A stretch of 10,048 nt of DNA from Kiritimatiellia bacterium (GCA_017476965.1 JAFUXX010000282.1:1-10048), one strand, 5' to 3'; shown: positions 1 to 6,697, counted from the first letter of the stretch. The notes: a model not told the origin generated them from the letters alone. Numbers and translations: made by a program.

Positions 1-252
1 ACGCCGGACGGCAAGACGTTCCGACTGCGCGGCAAGGGGTGCCCGACGCTCGACGGGCGCGGCACGGGCGACCTGCTCGCGCGCGTCGCGGTGGAGATCC
101 CGGTGCGCCTGACCGACAGGCAGAAGCGCGCGCTGGAGGACTTCCAGGCCGCGTGGGACGACCGCTCGTACCCGGCAGCGCGGGCGTTCCGCGACCGCGT
201 GGCGACGTTCTTCAAGGCGAAGGAGGACGTGAAGGGCGGCGGCGCCCGCTAG
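1..252 (+). CDS. dnaJ: DnaJ-family co-chaperone, C-terminal end (partial)
   Basis: The window opens inside this gene; 83 codons and a TAG stop remain. DnaJ (Hsp40) proteins deliver unfolded clients to DnaK and stimulate its ATPase in the cytosol. The visible part matches the end of the second C-terminal substrate-binding domain: TPDGKTFRLRGKGCPTLDGR at residues 1-20, then GTGDLLARVAVEIPVRLT and the helical QKRALEDF segment. In the family the G-K-x-FRLRGKG-x-P strand and the GDL-x-V-x-V-x-x-P-x-x-LT strand sit just before the C-terminus, as here. The J domain and the zinc-finger region, if any, lie outside the window, so DnaJ proper cannot be told apart from a CbpA-type protein. The short Gly/Arg tail after FKAKEDVK is not conserved. 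The next gene starts about 105 bases downstream, after a GC-rich hairpin. Confidence 0.85.
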   Translation, partial: TPDGKTFRLRGKGCPTLDGRGTGDLLARVAVEIPVRLTDRQKRALEDFQAAWDDRSYPAARAFRDRVATFFKAKEDVKGGGAR

Positions 253-259
253 GGGCGGC

Positions 260-296
260 CTCCCGCCGCGCGGCGTGAATAACCCGCGCGCGGGAG
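260..296 (+). terminator. GC-rich hairpin after dnaJ, possible terminator without a U-tract
   Basis: CTCCCGC (260-266) pairs with GCGGGAG (290-296), and GCGCGG (268-273) pairs with CCGCGC (284-289). This gives 13 base pairs with one bulged C and a 10-base loop. It starts 8 bases after the dnaJ stop. No T-run follows (next bases CCGTCAAAC), so it is not a canonical intrinsic terminator. It could instead protect an mRNA 3' end or simply reflect the GC-rich composition. Confidence 0.35.
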
Positions 297-343
297 CCGT
301 CAAACACGTTCCGGGCAGGCGCGCCGCGGCCCGGGCAAAAACC

Positions 344-348
344 GAGGA
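344..348 (+). promoter_or_regulatory. Ribosome binding site deciding the TTG start of mlaE
   Basis: GAGGA lies 9 bases before TTG 358. The reading frame has a TAA at 280-282 and no ATG, GTG or TTG between that stop and 358, so TTG is the only start that keeps the whole conserved N-terminus. A closer GGAG at 352-355 is only 2 bases from TTG, too near to act normally. Confidence 0.55.
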
Positions 349-357
349 CACGGAGAA

Positions 358-1170
358 TTGACGACGATCCGGGAACCGCTTTCGAGACCCGAGCCGCGCA
401 ACGCGTTGCAGCGGCTCGGCCGCGGTTTCGCGGACTTCATCGCGGAGGTGGGCTTCGCTTCGACGATATGCTTCTCGGCGATCGGCTGCTTCCGGTACGC
501 CTTCGCGCCGCGCGCGCGGGCGGAGATCGTGCGGCAGCTGCACGTGTGCGCGGTGAAGAGCCTGCCCGTCGTTTCCGTGGTGGCGTTCTTCATCGGCATG
601 ATCCTCGCGCTGCAGATCGGCATCGAGCTGCGCACGTACAACCAGGAAGCGCTGACCGGCTCGGCCGTGATGGCGTCGATGCTGCGCGAAATGGGGCCGT
701 TCATGGCGGGGCTCGTGCTCGCGGCGAGCGTCGGCGCGGCGATGGCGGCGCAGATAGGCACGATGGCGGTGAACGAGGAAATCGCGGCGCTGGAGATACT
801 GGACATCGACCCGGTGCGCTTCCTCGTGATGCCGCGCATGGCCGCGCTCGTCGTGGCGGTGCCGATGATGTCGTTCTACACGTGCGCGCTCGGGGTGCTT
901 GGCGGCGCGGTGGTGAGCCACACGCAGCTGGCGGTGCCGTGGGCGACGTATTTCCAGAACGCTATGGACTTCGCCGGCGAAAAGGCGCTGTGGGTCGGGC
1001 TCTTCAAGGCGTTCCTGTTCGGGTTCGTCATCGCCACGGTCTCGTGCCACCGCGGGTTCCGCACGGAACACGGCGCGGTGGGCGTGGGGCGCGCGACGCG
1101 GGAGAGCGTCGTGACGAATTTCCTTCTCATCCTCGTCGTCGGGTACTTCGTGACCCGGCTCTTCTACTGA
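358..1170 (+). CDS. mlaE: MlaE-type ABC lipid transporter permease
   Basis: This 270-residue integral membrane protein matches the MlaE/YrbE permease family, whose members are about 260 residues. In known systems two copies form the inner-membrane channel of the Mla/MCE complex, moving phospholipids between inner and outer membrane. An amphipathic N-terminal stretch (about 17-60) precedes hydrophobic segments at about 68-90, 113-130, 157-185 and 209-229, and a C-terminal one at 252-268. Family hallmarks are EMGPFMAGLVLAASVGAAMA at 111-130, the NEEIAALEILDIDPVRFLVM stretch at 139-158 followed by PR, and GFRTEHGAVGVGRATRESVV at 233-252. The start is TTG, supported by GAGGA nine bases upstream and by an upstream in-frame stop. 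Sixteen bases separate it from mlaF, and mlaD follows, so it heads a compact mlaEFD operon. I see no gene for the periplasmic carrier MlaC or the STAS protein MlaB. Confidence 0.93.
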   Translation: MTTIREPLSRPEPRNALQRLGRGFADFIAEVGFASTICFSAIGCFRYAFAPRARAEIVRQLHVCAVKSLPVVSVVAFFIGMILALQIGIELRTYNQEALTGSAVMASMLREMGPFMAGLVLAASVGAAMAAQIGTMAVNEEIAALEILDIDPVRFLVMPRMAALVVAVPMMSFYTCALGVLGGAVVSHTQLAVPWATYFQNAMDFAGEKALWVGLFKAFLFGFVIATVSCHRGFRTEHGAVGVGRATRESVVTNFLLILVVGYFVTRLFY

Positions 1171-1186
1171 CGCGGGGAGGCACGGC

Positions 1187-1954
1187 GTGATACGGTTCGA
1201 ACACGTGACCAAGACGTTCGGGAACGGCAAGCGCGTTCTCGACGACGTGTCGTTCGAAATCGCGAAGGGCGAGATTTTCACGATCGTGGGGCCGTCCGGC
1301 ACGGGCAAGAGCGTGACGCTCAAGCACATGATCCGGCTCCTCACGCCGACCTCGGGGCGGGTGACGGTGGGCGGCGAGTGCGTGAGCGAGGCGACGGGCA
1401 AGGCGCTCTCGCGCATACGGTCGCGCTTCGGGTACCTTTTCCAGAGCGGCGCGCTGCTGGCGTGGATGGACGTGGCGGACAACGTGGCGCTCCCGCTGCG
1501 CGAGAAGACGAACCTCACCGAGGGCGAAATCGCCCGCCGCGTGGACGCCGCGCTCGACGCCGTGGGCCTCGCCGGCGAAGGGGCGTCGATGCCGTCCGAC
1601 CTTTCCGGCGGAATGCAGAAGCGCGCGGGGCTCGCGCGCGCGATCGTGACCGAGCCGGAAATCGTGCTGTACGACGAACCCACGAGCGGCCTGGACCCCG
1701 TCACCTCGCGCCGCATCGACGAGCTCGTGAGCGACCTGTCGAGCCGCCTCGGCATCACGTCCGTCGTGGTCACGCACGACCTGCACAGCGCGCTCTCCAT
1801 CTCCGACCGCATCGCGATGCTCGGCGGCGGCAAGGTGCTGGCGATCGAGCCGCCCGCCTCTTTCATCCGTTCAACGATTCCCCAGGCCCGGGCGTTCCTC
1901 GACGCCCAGTACGTGACGCGCCGCGGCGCCTGGGAAAAGACGACCGAAGAATAG
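1187..1954 (+). CDS. mlaF: MlaF-type ABC lipid transporter ATP-binding protein
   Basis: This 255-residue cytosolic ATPase powers the MlaE permease. All ABC motifs are intact: Walker A GPSGTGKS (35-42), the Q-loop in FQSGAL (Q86), signature LSGGM (139-143), Walker B IVLYDEP (159-165) with the catalytic Glu at 164, the D-loop SGLDP, and the switch His at 197 in VVTHDLH. LSGGM in place of LSGGQ, and LFQSGALLAWMDVADNVALP after the Q-loop, are typical of MlaF/Ttg2A and help separate it from amino-acid importers. Translation starts at GTG 1187, six bases after a strong GGGGAGG (1174-1180). The gene ends two bases before the ATG of mlaD, so the two are probably translationally coupled. Length is normal for the family. 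Confidence 0.95.
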   Translation: MIRFEHVTKTFGNGKRVLDDVSFEIAKGEIFTIVGPSGTGKSVTLKHMIRLLTPTSGRVTVGGECVSEATGKALSRIRSRFGYLFQSGALLAWMDVADNVALPLREKTNLTEGEIARRVDAALDAVGLAGEGASMPSDLSGGMQKRAGLARAIVTEPEIVLYDEPTSGLDPVTSRRIDELVSDLSSRLGITSVVVTHDLHSALSISDRIAMLGGGKVLAIEPPASFIRSTIPQARAFLDAQYVTRRGAWEKTTEE

Positions 1955-1956
1955 CC

Positions 1957-3000
1957 ATGTCCTCACGAAAAAACAGGGAATTCGCCGCGGAAATGGCGGT
2001 CGGCGCGCTCGTCGCCGCCGTTTTCGCCGGCCTGGCGGTTTTCACGATCGCTATTTCGGGCAAGTCGCTCTTCCGCAAGAACGTCTTCGAGATGGAAGCC
2101 GTGATGCCGGACGCGATGGGCCTGCGCGCCAACGACCCCGTGATCGCCCGCGGCACCACGGTGGGCTCCGTGACGCACGTCGGGTTCGAGCGCGACGGCG
2201 TGCACGTCCGCGCGCGGCTCGAAGCGCCGGTGGAGTTCCACGAGGGGTACGAAATAGTCGTCGTGTCCACGTCGATCCTCGGCGGGCGCCAGCTCGTGCT
2301 GAAAGAGGGCGACCCCGCCGCGCCGGTCGTGGCGGACGTCACGTCGCTCCGCGGCAAGCAGCCGTCGGACCTCATGGAGGACGCCTCCGCGGCCGTCGCC
2401 AAGGTCCGCGAGTTCCTCGACACCGACGCGCTCGACAACTTCCGCGCGTTTTCCGAAAACCTCAAGACCGTCGGCGCCCGCATCGAAAACGGCGAGGGCA
2501 CGCTCGGCAAGCTGCTGTCGTCGGACGACGCGCTCTACTCCGATCTCGCCGCCGCGGTGGCGGACGCCAAGGACGCGATCGCCGATTTGAAGAGCATCGC
2601 CGCGCGTCTCGAAGCCGGCGAGGGGACGATCGGCAAGCTGCTCTCTTCGGACGACACCGTCTACCGCAACCTCGACGCCGCGGTGGCGGACGCCAAGGAC
2701 GCGATCGCCGATTTGAAGAACATCGCCGACCGCCTCGAAAAGGGCGAAGGCACGCTCGGCAAGCTGCTGTCGTCGGACGATTCCGCGTACAAGGACCTCG
2801 CGGACACGCTCGCCAACCTGCGCTCCATCACCGACCGCCTCGAAAAGGGCGAAGGCACGCTCGGGCGCCTCCTTTCCTCCGACGACGAGCTGTACCGCAA
2901 CGTGAACGGCACCGTGACCGACGCCCGCGAACTGCTCGACGACATGCGCGAGGCCAACACGCTCTCCACCTTCACGTCGCTGCTGTTCAGCGGATTCTAG
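1957..3000 (+). CDS. mlaD: MlaD-like MCE-domain lipid transport protein with C-terminal heptad repeats
   Basis: This is a 347-residue MCE-family protein. One N-terminal membrane helix (about 12-33) anchors it in the inner membrane. The MCE domain follows (about 43-118), with GLRANDPVIARGTTVGSVTH and the STSILGGRQLVLKEG segment seen in MlaD proteins. MCE domains form hexameric rings that pass lipids across the periplasm. Beyond residue 135 the chain looks helical and carries four copies of a GEGT(L/I)G(K/R)LLSSDD unit starting at residues 179, 221, 263 and 298, separated by Asp/Ala/Leu-rich helices. E. coli MlaD is about 180 residues, so the repeat arm roughly doubles the protein, as in longer MCE proteins whose C-terminal helices extend the channel. 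The start is ATG 1957, two bases after the mlaF stop; only a weak purine stretch (AAGA) precedes it. A longer open frame begins upstream inside mlaF but is not conserved. A GC-rich hairpin follows the stop. Confidence 0.93.
   Translation: MSSRKNREFAAEMAVGALVAAVFAGLAVFTIAISGKSLFRKNVFEMEAVMPDAMGLRANDPVIARGTTVGSVTHVGFERDGVHVRARLEAPVEFHEGYEIVVVSTSILGGRQLVLKEGDPAAPVVADVTSLRGKQPSDLMEDASAAVAKVREFLDTDALDNFRAFSENLKTVGARIENGEGTLGKLLSSDDALYSDLAAAVADAKDAIADLKSIAARLEAGEGTIGKLLSSDDTVYRNLDAAVADAKDAIADLKNIADRLEKGEGTLGKLLSSDDSAYKDLADTLANLRSITDRLEKGEGTLGRLLSSDDELYRNVNGTVTDARELLDDMREANTLSTFTSLLFSGF
2491..2949 (+). repeat. In-frame tandem repeats in mlaD (126, 126 and 105 bp spacing)
   Basis: Four units begin with GGCGA(G/A)GG at 2491, 2617, 2743 and 2848. 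The first two are 126 bp (42 codons), the third is 105 bp (35 codons), and the last runs into the unique C-terminus. Nucleotide identity is high in places. The 43 bases at 2551-2593 recur exactly at 2677-2719, and the 34 bases at 2726-2759 recur exactly at 2831-2864. The near-identity points to recent duplication or gene conversion. The length difference between units is exactly seven codons. Confidence 0.9.
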
Positions 3001-3001
3001 G

Positions 3002-3023
3002 GCGGGTGCGCACGCGCACCCGC
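3002..3023 (+). terminator. Perfect 9-bp GC hairpin after mlaD, possible terminator without a U-tract
   Basis: GCGGGTGCG (3002-3010) and CGCACCCGC (3015-3023) form a perfect 9-bp stem with a CACG loop, starting one base after the mlaD stop. No T-run follows, so a rho-independent terminator is only a possibility. It may mark the end of the mlaEFD transcript or stabilise it. Confidence 0.4.
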
Positions 3024-3050
3024 GCGGAACGCCGATTGCCGCATTGCCCC

Positions 3051-3092
3051 GCCGAATTTCCCCCGCCTTTCCCCCGCTTTTCCGCACAAGCC
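3051..3092 (+). promoter_or_regulatory. C-rich leader of apt with an 11-bp tandem repeat and no Shine-Dalgarno
   Basis: Two 11-base copies, TTTCCCCCGCC (3057-3067) and TTTCCCCCGCT (3068-3078), lie in a pyrimidine-rich run ending shortly before ATG 3093. The bases just before the start (CCGCACAAGCC) contain no purine-rich ribosome binding site. The mlaF, yggS and pgsA genes on the same strand all have strong GGAGG-like sites. This could be a leader relying on ribosomal protein S1 or on low structure; no regulator can be named from sequence. Confidence 0.35.
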
Positions 3093-3620
3093 ATGAAACC
3101 ACTGCGCGACTACATCCACCTCATTCCCGATTTTCCCGGTCCCGGAGTGCTCTTCCGCGACATCACCGGAATCCTCGATTCCGGCGCCGGGTTCCGCCTC
3201 TGCTGCGACGAACTCTGCGAGCGTCTCAAGGGCGTGGATTTCGACCTCGTCGCCGGCATCGAGTCGCGCGGCTTCCTATTCGGCGCGCCGATCGCGGACC
3301 GCTTCCGCAAGGCTTTCGTCCCGGTGCGCAAGAAGGGCAAGCTCCCGCGCAAGACGATCTCCGAAACGTACACGCTCGAATACGGCGAAGCGACGATCGA
3401 GATGCACGATGACGCGGTGAAGCCCGGCCAGAAGGTCGTGCTCGTGGACGACCTCCTCGCCACGGGCGGCACGATGGCCGCCGCGTGCAACCTCGTCGAG
3501 CGCCTCGGCGGCGAGGTGGCGAAGGTGCTTTTCGTCGTGGAGCTCGAAGGGTTCGGCGCGCGGGAAACGAAGCTCGCCGGGCGTCCGGTTGAAACCCTCC
3601 TGCGCTACGAAGGCAAGTAG
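3093..3620 (+). CDS. apt: Adenine phosphoribosyltransferase
   Basis: This 175-residue cytosolic purine-salvage enzyme makes AMP and pyrophosphate from adenine and PRPP. The N-terminus MKPLRDYIHLIPDFPGPGVL followed by FRDIT is the family signature. Further matches are VAGIESRGFLFGAPIA (53-68), the flexible-loop region VPVRKKGKLPRKTISETYTL (77-96), and the PRPP-binding motif VLVDDLLATGGT (116-127) with its paired Asp. Length is normal for bacterial Apt. A GTG at 3006 would add 29 residues, but they are Arg/Pro-rich, overlap the hairpin and C-rich leader, and have no family counterpart, so ATG 3093 is chosen. The next gene follows after 13 bases, suggesting co-transcription with the yggS and pgsA homologues. 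Confidence 0.95.
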   Translation: MKPLRDYIHLIPDFPGPGVLFRDITGILDSGAGFRLCCDELCERLKGVDFDLVAGIESRGFLFGAPIADRFRKAFVPVRKKGKLPRKTISETYTLEYGEATIEMHDDAVKPGQKVVLVDDLLATGGTMAAACNLVERLGGEVAKVLFVVELEGFGARETKLAGRPVETLLRYEGK

Positions 3621-3633
3621 GGGAGGCGCCGTC

Positions 3634-4389
3634 ATGGACGAGACCGAGCAGACCGCGCTTCCGCCTTTCGCGGACCGCCTTGCCGCGGTGGAGGACCGCA
3701 TAGCCGCCGCGTGCGCGCGCGCCGGGCGCGACAGGTCCGAAGTGACGCTCGTGGGGGTGTCCAAGACGCAGCCGCCGGAGGTCGTCTCCGAAGCCGTGCG
3801 CGCGGGGCTTTCGACGCTGGGTGAAAACCGCGTGCAGGAAGCGCTCGCCAAGGCCCCGCTCTGCCCCTCGGCCGACTGGCACCTCATCGGGCCGCTGCAG
3901 AAGAACAAGGTCCGCCACGCGCTCTCGCTCTTTTCCACGATCCACGCGGTCGATTCGCTCGCCACGCTGGAAGCGATAGCCCGCGTTTCGGAGGAAACGG
4001 GCGCGCGGCCCGACGTGATGCTCGAAGTGAACGTGGCGGACGAAGCCACGAAGCACGGCTTTTCCCCGGTTTCGGTGCGGGACGCGGTGCGCGCCTCGCT
4101 AGACCTCGGCGGGCTGCGGCTCGTGGGCCTCATGTGCATACCGCCGTGGGCGCCGGAGCCGGAGGCTTCGCGGCCGCGGTTCCGCGCGCTGCGCGAACTG
4201 CGCGACTCGCTGGAGCGCGATTTTTCCGTGGCGCTGCCGCAGCTCTCGATGGGCATGAGCGGCGACTTCGAAGGGGCCGTGGAGGAGGGCGCGACGTTCG
4301 TGCGCGTCGGCACCGCGCTCTTCGGCCGGCGCAACGCCGCCGCGTGGTGGCCCGAGCGCTCGCCCGACAGCGATTCGTACTTCGTCTAG
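3634..4389 (+). CDS. YggS/PLPBP-family pyridoxal-phosphate-binding protein
   Basis: This 251-residue protein belongs to the YggS/YlmE/PROSC family. These fold as an alanine-racemase-like barrel, bind PLP and help maintain vitamin B6 and amino-acid homeostasis; they have no established catalytic activity. The PLP lysine is K44 in VGVSKTQPPE. Other family blocks are GENRVQEA (63-70), WHLIGPLQKNK (82-92), EVNVADEATKHGF (131-143), GLMCIPP (165-171) and the phosphate-binding end LSMGMSGDFEGAVEEGATFV (204-223) followed by RVGTALFG. The start is ATG 3634, seven bases after GGGAGG (3621-3626). It lies 13 bases after apt and 15 bases before the phosphatidyltransferase gene. The C-terminal WWPERSPDSDSYFV tail is not a known motif. 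Confidence 0.93.
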   Translation: MDETEQTALPPFADRLAAVEDRIAAACARAGRDRSEVTLVGVSKTQPPEVVSEAVRAGLSTLGENRVQEALAKAPLCPSADWHLIGPLQKNKVRHALSLFSTIHAVDSLATLEAIARVSEETGARPDVMLEVNVADEATKHGFSPVSVRDAVRASLDLGGLRLVGLMCIPPWAPEPEASRPRFRALRELRDSLERDFSVALPQLSMGMSGDFEGAVEEGATFVRVGTALFGRRNAAAWWPERSPDSDSYFV

Positions 4390-4404
4390 CGGAGGGGAGC
4401 GGCC

Positions 4405-5037
4405 ATGTCGAAATTCGCGTTCGTCGCTTTCCTCACGCTCGTGCGCGCGCCGCTCGCGCTCGCCGGCGGCTGCGCGCTGCTCGCCAACGTGTTCGAGCCG
4501 TCGCCCGCGCTGCTCGCCGCGGGGCTCGCGCTGCTCGCTGCTTCCGCCGTCACCGATTTCTTCGACGGCGCGCTAGCGCGCCGCTGGCGCGTGACGAGCC
4601 GCTTCGGCGCGCTCGCCGACCCGCTCATGGACAAGGTGTTCTTCGCCGCCACGCTGCCGGTGGCGACGTTCGAGGCGATGTACATGGAGGACGTCCGCCA
4701 CGCGCTCGCGCTGCTCGCGCTGGACGTGACTTTCGTCCTGCGCGACCAGTGGCTGTCGTTTCTGCGCGCCGTGGCGTCCGGGCGCGGGGCGGACGTGCGG
4801 GCCGCGTTTCCCGGCAAGCTCCGGACGTTTCTCGCGTTCCCGGGCATAATGGCCGTTCACCTCGGGCTCGGGCTCCAGGCGCTCGCGTCGGTGCGCCCGG
4901 AAGCGGAGGGCATCCGCTGCATTCCGCGCCCCGCGATGTTCGCCGTGGAAGCGGCGCTCGTGTTCCTGACCGTGTGGTCCGGGACCCTCTACACCCGGTC
5001 CTACATGCCCCACCTCCGCGCCTCCTGCGCGCGCTAG
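4405..5037 (+). CDS. pgsA: CDP-alcohol phosphatidyltransferase (PgsA-like)
   Basis: This 210-residue membrane protein carries the complete CDP-alcohol phosphatidyltransferase signature D-x2-DG-x2-AR-x8-G-x3-D-x3-D, with D51, D54, G55, A58, R59, G68, D72 and D76. The family transfers a phosphatidyl group from CDP-diacylglycerol to an alcohol in the inner membrane. The alcohol is glycerol-3-phosphate for PgsA, the usual assignment for a protein of this size. LVRAPLAL near the N-terminus, the RD pair at 113-114 and PGKLRTFLAFPG (136-147) fit PgsA, but the alcohol specificity cannot be proven from sequence. Hydrophobic segments lie near 5-27, 33-50, 78-93, 99-112, 142-162 and 177-193. GGAGG at 4391-4395 precedes ATG 4405 by nine bases. 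Its TAG stop overlaps the stop of the convergent GH5 gene. Confidence 0.88.
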   Translation: MSKFAFVAFLTLVRAPLALAGGCALLANVFEPSPALLAAGLALLAASAVTDFFDGALARRWRVTSRFGALADPLMDKVFFAATLPVATFEAMYMEDVRHALALLALDVTFVLRDQWLSFLRAVASGRGADVRAAFPGKLRTFLAFPGIMAVHLGLGLQALASVRPEAEGIRCIPRPAMFAVEAALVFLTVWSGTLYTRSYMPHLRASCAR

Positions 5038-6632
5038 CGCATGCGCTTCATGTCGAAGTGCTCGCCGTGCAGGGCGCGGACGACGTAGGCGCCCCAGAAG
5101 GGAGTGGGGGTGTAGTCCCAGTCGAGCAGAAGGCGCGGCGTGGAGGCGGTGTGCATGCACCAGCCTGTCCAGTGGAGCCTGTGGTCCTGGATGAAGCCGA
5201 GCAGGTCCGGGCAGAAGGTGTTTGGGTCCTCCTGGTCCGAGTGCTTGATGAAGTCCATCTTCTTCGCGTCGCCGCCGCATTCGCCCACGAACACCGGGTA
5301 CTTCTCCGCGACGGGCAGGACGCGCTTCCAGCCGCGGTGCCAGTTGTAGGTGTGCCACGAGTAGAGGATGTCGTCGCCGTCGGGGTCGTCCATCGCCCAG
5401 CCGTCCGCCCAGCCGGTGAGGTCGTTGGTCCACGTGAGGCCCGAGACTATCACCGGGTTCCTCGCGCCCGTGGAGCGCGCCGCCGCGAGCAGGCCCTTGA
5501 TGCCGACGCTCTCGAAGCCGCGGTTGGCCTTTTTCTCCTCCTCAGTGAGGAACGCCGATTCGTCGCGCTTGCCGGCTTCGCCGACCCAGCCGCCGTTCAC
5601 GAGGACGTCCCATCCGATCCCGTGCGGCTCGTTGAAGAGTTCGAAGAGGACCGCGGGGTGGTTCTTGTAGCGCGCGGCGGCGTCCTTCCAGAATTCGGCG
5701 TGTTCGGGCTTGGGCGCGCGGAAGCGGTGCAGGTCGAGCACGACGTACGCGCCGCGGTTCGCGGCGAGCGCGACCACGCGGTCGATCAGCGCGCGGTAGT
5801 CCTCGCCGCCGTCGTTCTGGTAGCCGGTCTTGCCGAACCAGAAGTCGTCCTTGACCGGGACGCGGATGCAGTTCGCGCCCCACTGCTCGATCGCGACGAC
5901 GGTCGATTTCTCCGCCTGCCGGTCGTGGGCGACGCTTTCTGTGCCGGAGAGACTCACGCCCTGGAGCCAGACTTCGTTGCCGCGGTCGTCGAGTACCTTG
6001 GGGCCTTCGACGTGCAGCGGGCGCGGGAACTTGGACGGGTCCGGCTTTTCGGGCGCGACGTAGCGCGCCGCCTCCTGCCTGTCGCGCTTTTCGGCTTCGC
6101 GGCGGGGGCCTTCGGGATCGGCCGGGGCGAGCACCATGTTTTCGATCTCGTAGCGGCCGGCCTTGACCTGGAAGAGGCTCGGCATCACGGCCAGCGCCGC
6201 CGCGCCCTCCGGCACGAGGAACTCGATCTTGCGCTCGAACCAGTCGGGGCGGTCCTTCTGCGTGTAGACGGGCTGCGGGTGGCGGACGTACTGCAGCTTC
6301 TTGCCGTCGGCGCCGAGAAACTCGGAGATGACCCGCGCGTCGAACCACGGCTTGTCGCCCTTCACGAGGCCGGTGACGCGCTCGCGCCACGAGAGGCGCA
6401 GCGCCTTGGCGCCGTCGGGGATGCCCGCGACGACGTACTTGCACGTCATCTTGCCGGGCACGGTCTGCTCCAGCGAAAACGACCGCTCTCCGGGCAGCAG
6501 CGAGCCGGTCTTTTCGAGAAGGGCCGGGGCTTTCGCGCGCTGCGCTGCGATTACGTTGGCCGGGACTCCGGCCGCCGCGGGGAGTGCGCAGACGGCGGCG
6601 AAGAGGAGACAGGCGAGGAGGGTTCTTTTCAT
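5034..6632 (-). CDS. Secreted glycoside hydrolase family 5 protein (endo-beta-mannanase/glucanase type)
   Basis: This 532-residue protein begins with a clear signal peptide (MKRTLLACLLFAAVCALPAA, cleavage near residue 21), so it is exported. Residues about 33-170 form an N-terminal, probably beta-rich module I do not recognise. A charged Pro/Glu/Arg linker (170-205) leads to a GH5 barrel (about 206-525). GH5 enzymes cut beta-linked glycans by a retaining mechanism. Visible GH5 features are VWLQGVSLSG (221-230), the conserved Arg in NCIRVP (254-259), VVLDLHRF (297-304), the acid/base Glu335 in LFNEPHG, His427 and Tyr429 in YSWHTYNWH, the nucleophile Glu451 in VFVGECGG, and the aromatic WTGWCMH strand near 488-494. 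Both catalytic Glu residues are present. The pairing with GH130 suggests beta-mannan, but the subfamily is not determined. No Shine-Dalgarno is visible before ATG 6632. It is the last gene of the minus-strand cluster. Confidence 0.88.
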   Translation of the reverse strand: MKRTLLACLLFAAVCALPAAAGVPANVIAAQRAKAPALLEKTGSLLPGERSFSLEQTVPGKMTCKYVVAGIPDGAKALRLSWRERVTGLVKGDKPWFDARVISEFLGADGKKLQYVRHPQPVYTQKDRPDWFERKIEFLVPEGAAALAVMPSLFQVKAGRYEIENMVLAPADPEGPRREAEKRDRQEAARYVAPEKPDPSKFPRPLHVEGPKVLDDRGNEVWLQGVSLSGTESVAHDRQAEKSTVVAIEQWGANCIRVPVKDDFWFGKTGYQNDGGEDYRALIDRVVALAANRGAYVVLDLHRFRAPKPEHAEFWKDAAARYKNHPAVLFELFNEPHGIGWDVLVNGGWVGEAGKRDESAFLTEEEKKANRGFESVGIKGLLAAARSTGARNPVIVSGLTWTNDLTGWADGWAMDDPDGDDILYSWHTYNWHRGWKRVLPVAEKYPVFVGECGGDAKKMDFIKHSDQEDPNTFCPDLLGFIQDHRLHWTGWCMHTASTPRLLLDWDYTPTPFWGAYVVRALHGEHFDMKRMR

Positions 6633-6661
6633 TGTCGCGGGAAAAGTTTTGTACCGGAGTC

Positions 6662-6697
6662 GGCCGGTGCGGCCGGAGCGGTCGGGCCGGTCGGGAG
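6662..6697 (-). repeat. Four-unit degenerate 9-bp tandem repeat between GH130 and GH5 genes
   Basis: On the plus strand four consecutive 9-mers read GGCCGGTGC, GGCCGGAGC, GGTCGGGCC and GGTCGGGAG. They fill most of the 67-base spacer between the GH130 stop and the GH5 start. The first two units also form a small hairpin, CGGCCG-GTG-CGGCCG (6661-6675), which could shield the upstream message end. No function is known. Confidence 0.5.

Noticed and set aside
1378..1956. An upstream extension of mlaD inside mlaF.
   Set aside because: It is an Arg-rich shadow of the MlaF frame; the MCE protein starts with a membrane anchor just after ATG 1957.
3051..3080. G-quadruplex on the minus strand opposite the apt leader.
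   Set aside because: Only three runs of four or more G are present, so the usual four-run rule is not met.
3006..3092. An N-terminal extension of Apt from GTG 3006.
   Set aside because: The 29 added residues are Arg/Pro-rich, overlap a hairpin and the C-rich tract, and are not found in the Apt family, which begins at MKPLRDYI-like sequence.
1963..3102. A 379-codon minus-strand frame with internal repeats opposite mlaD.
   Set aside because: The repeats are only the antisense image of the MlaD repeats; the sense frame has an MCE domain and operon context.
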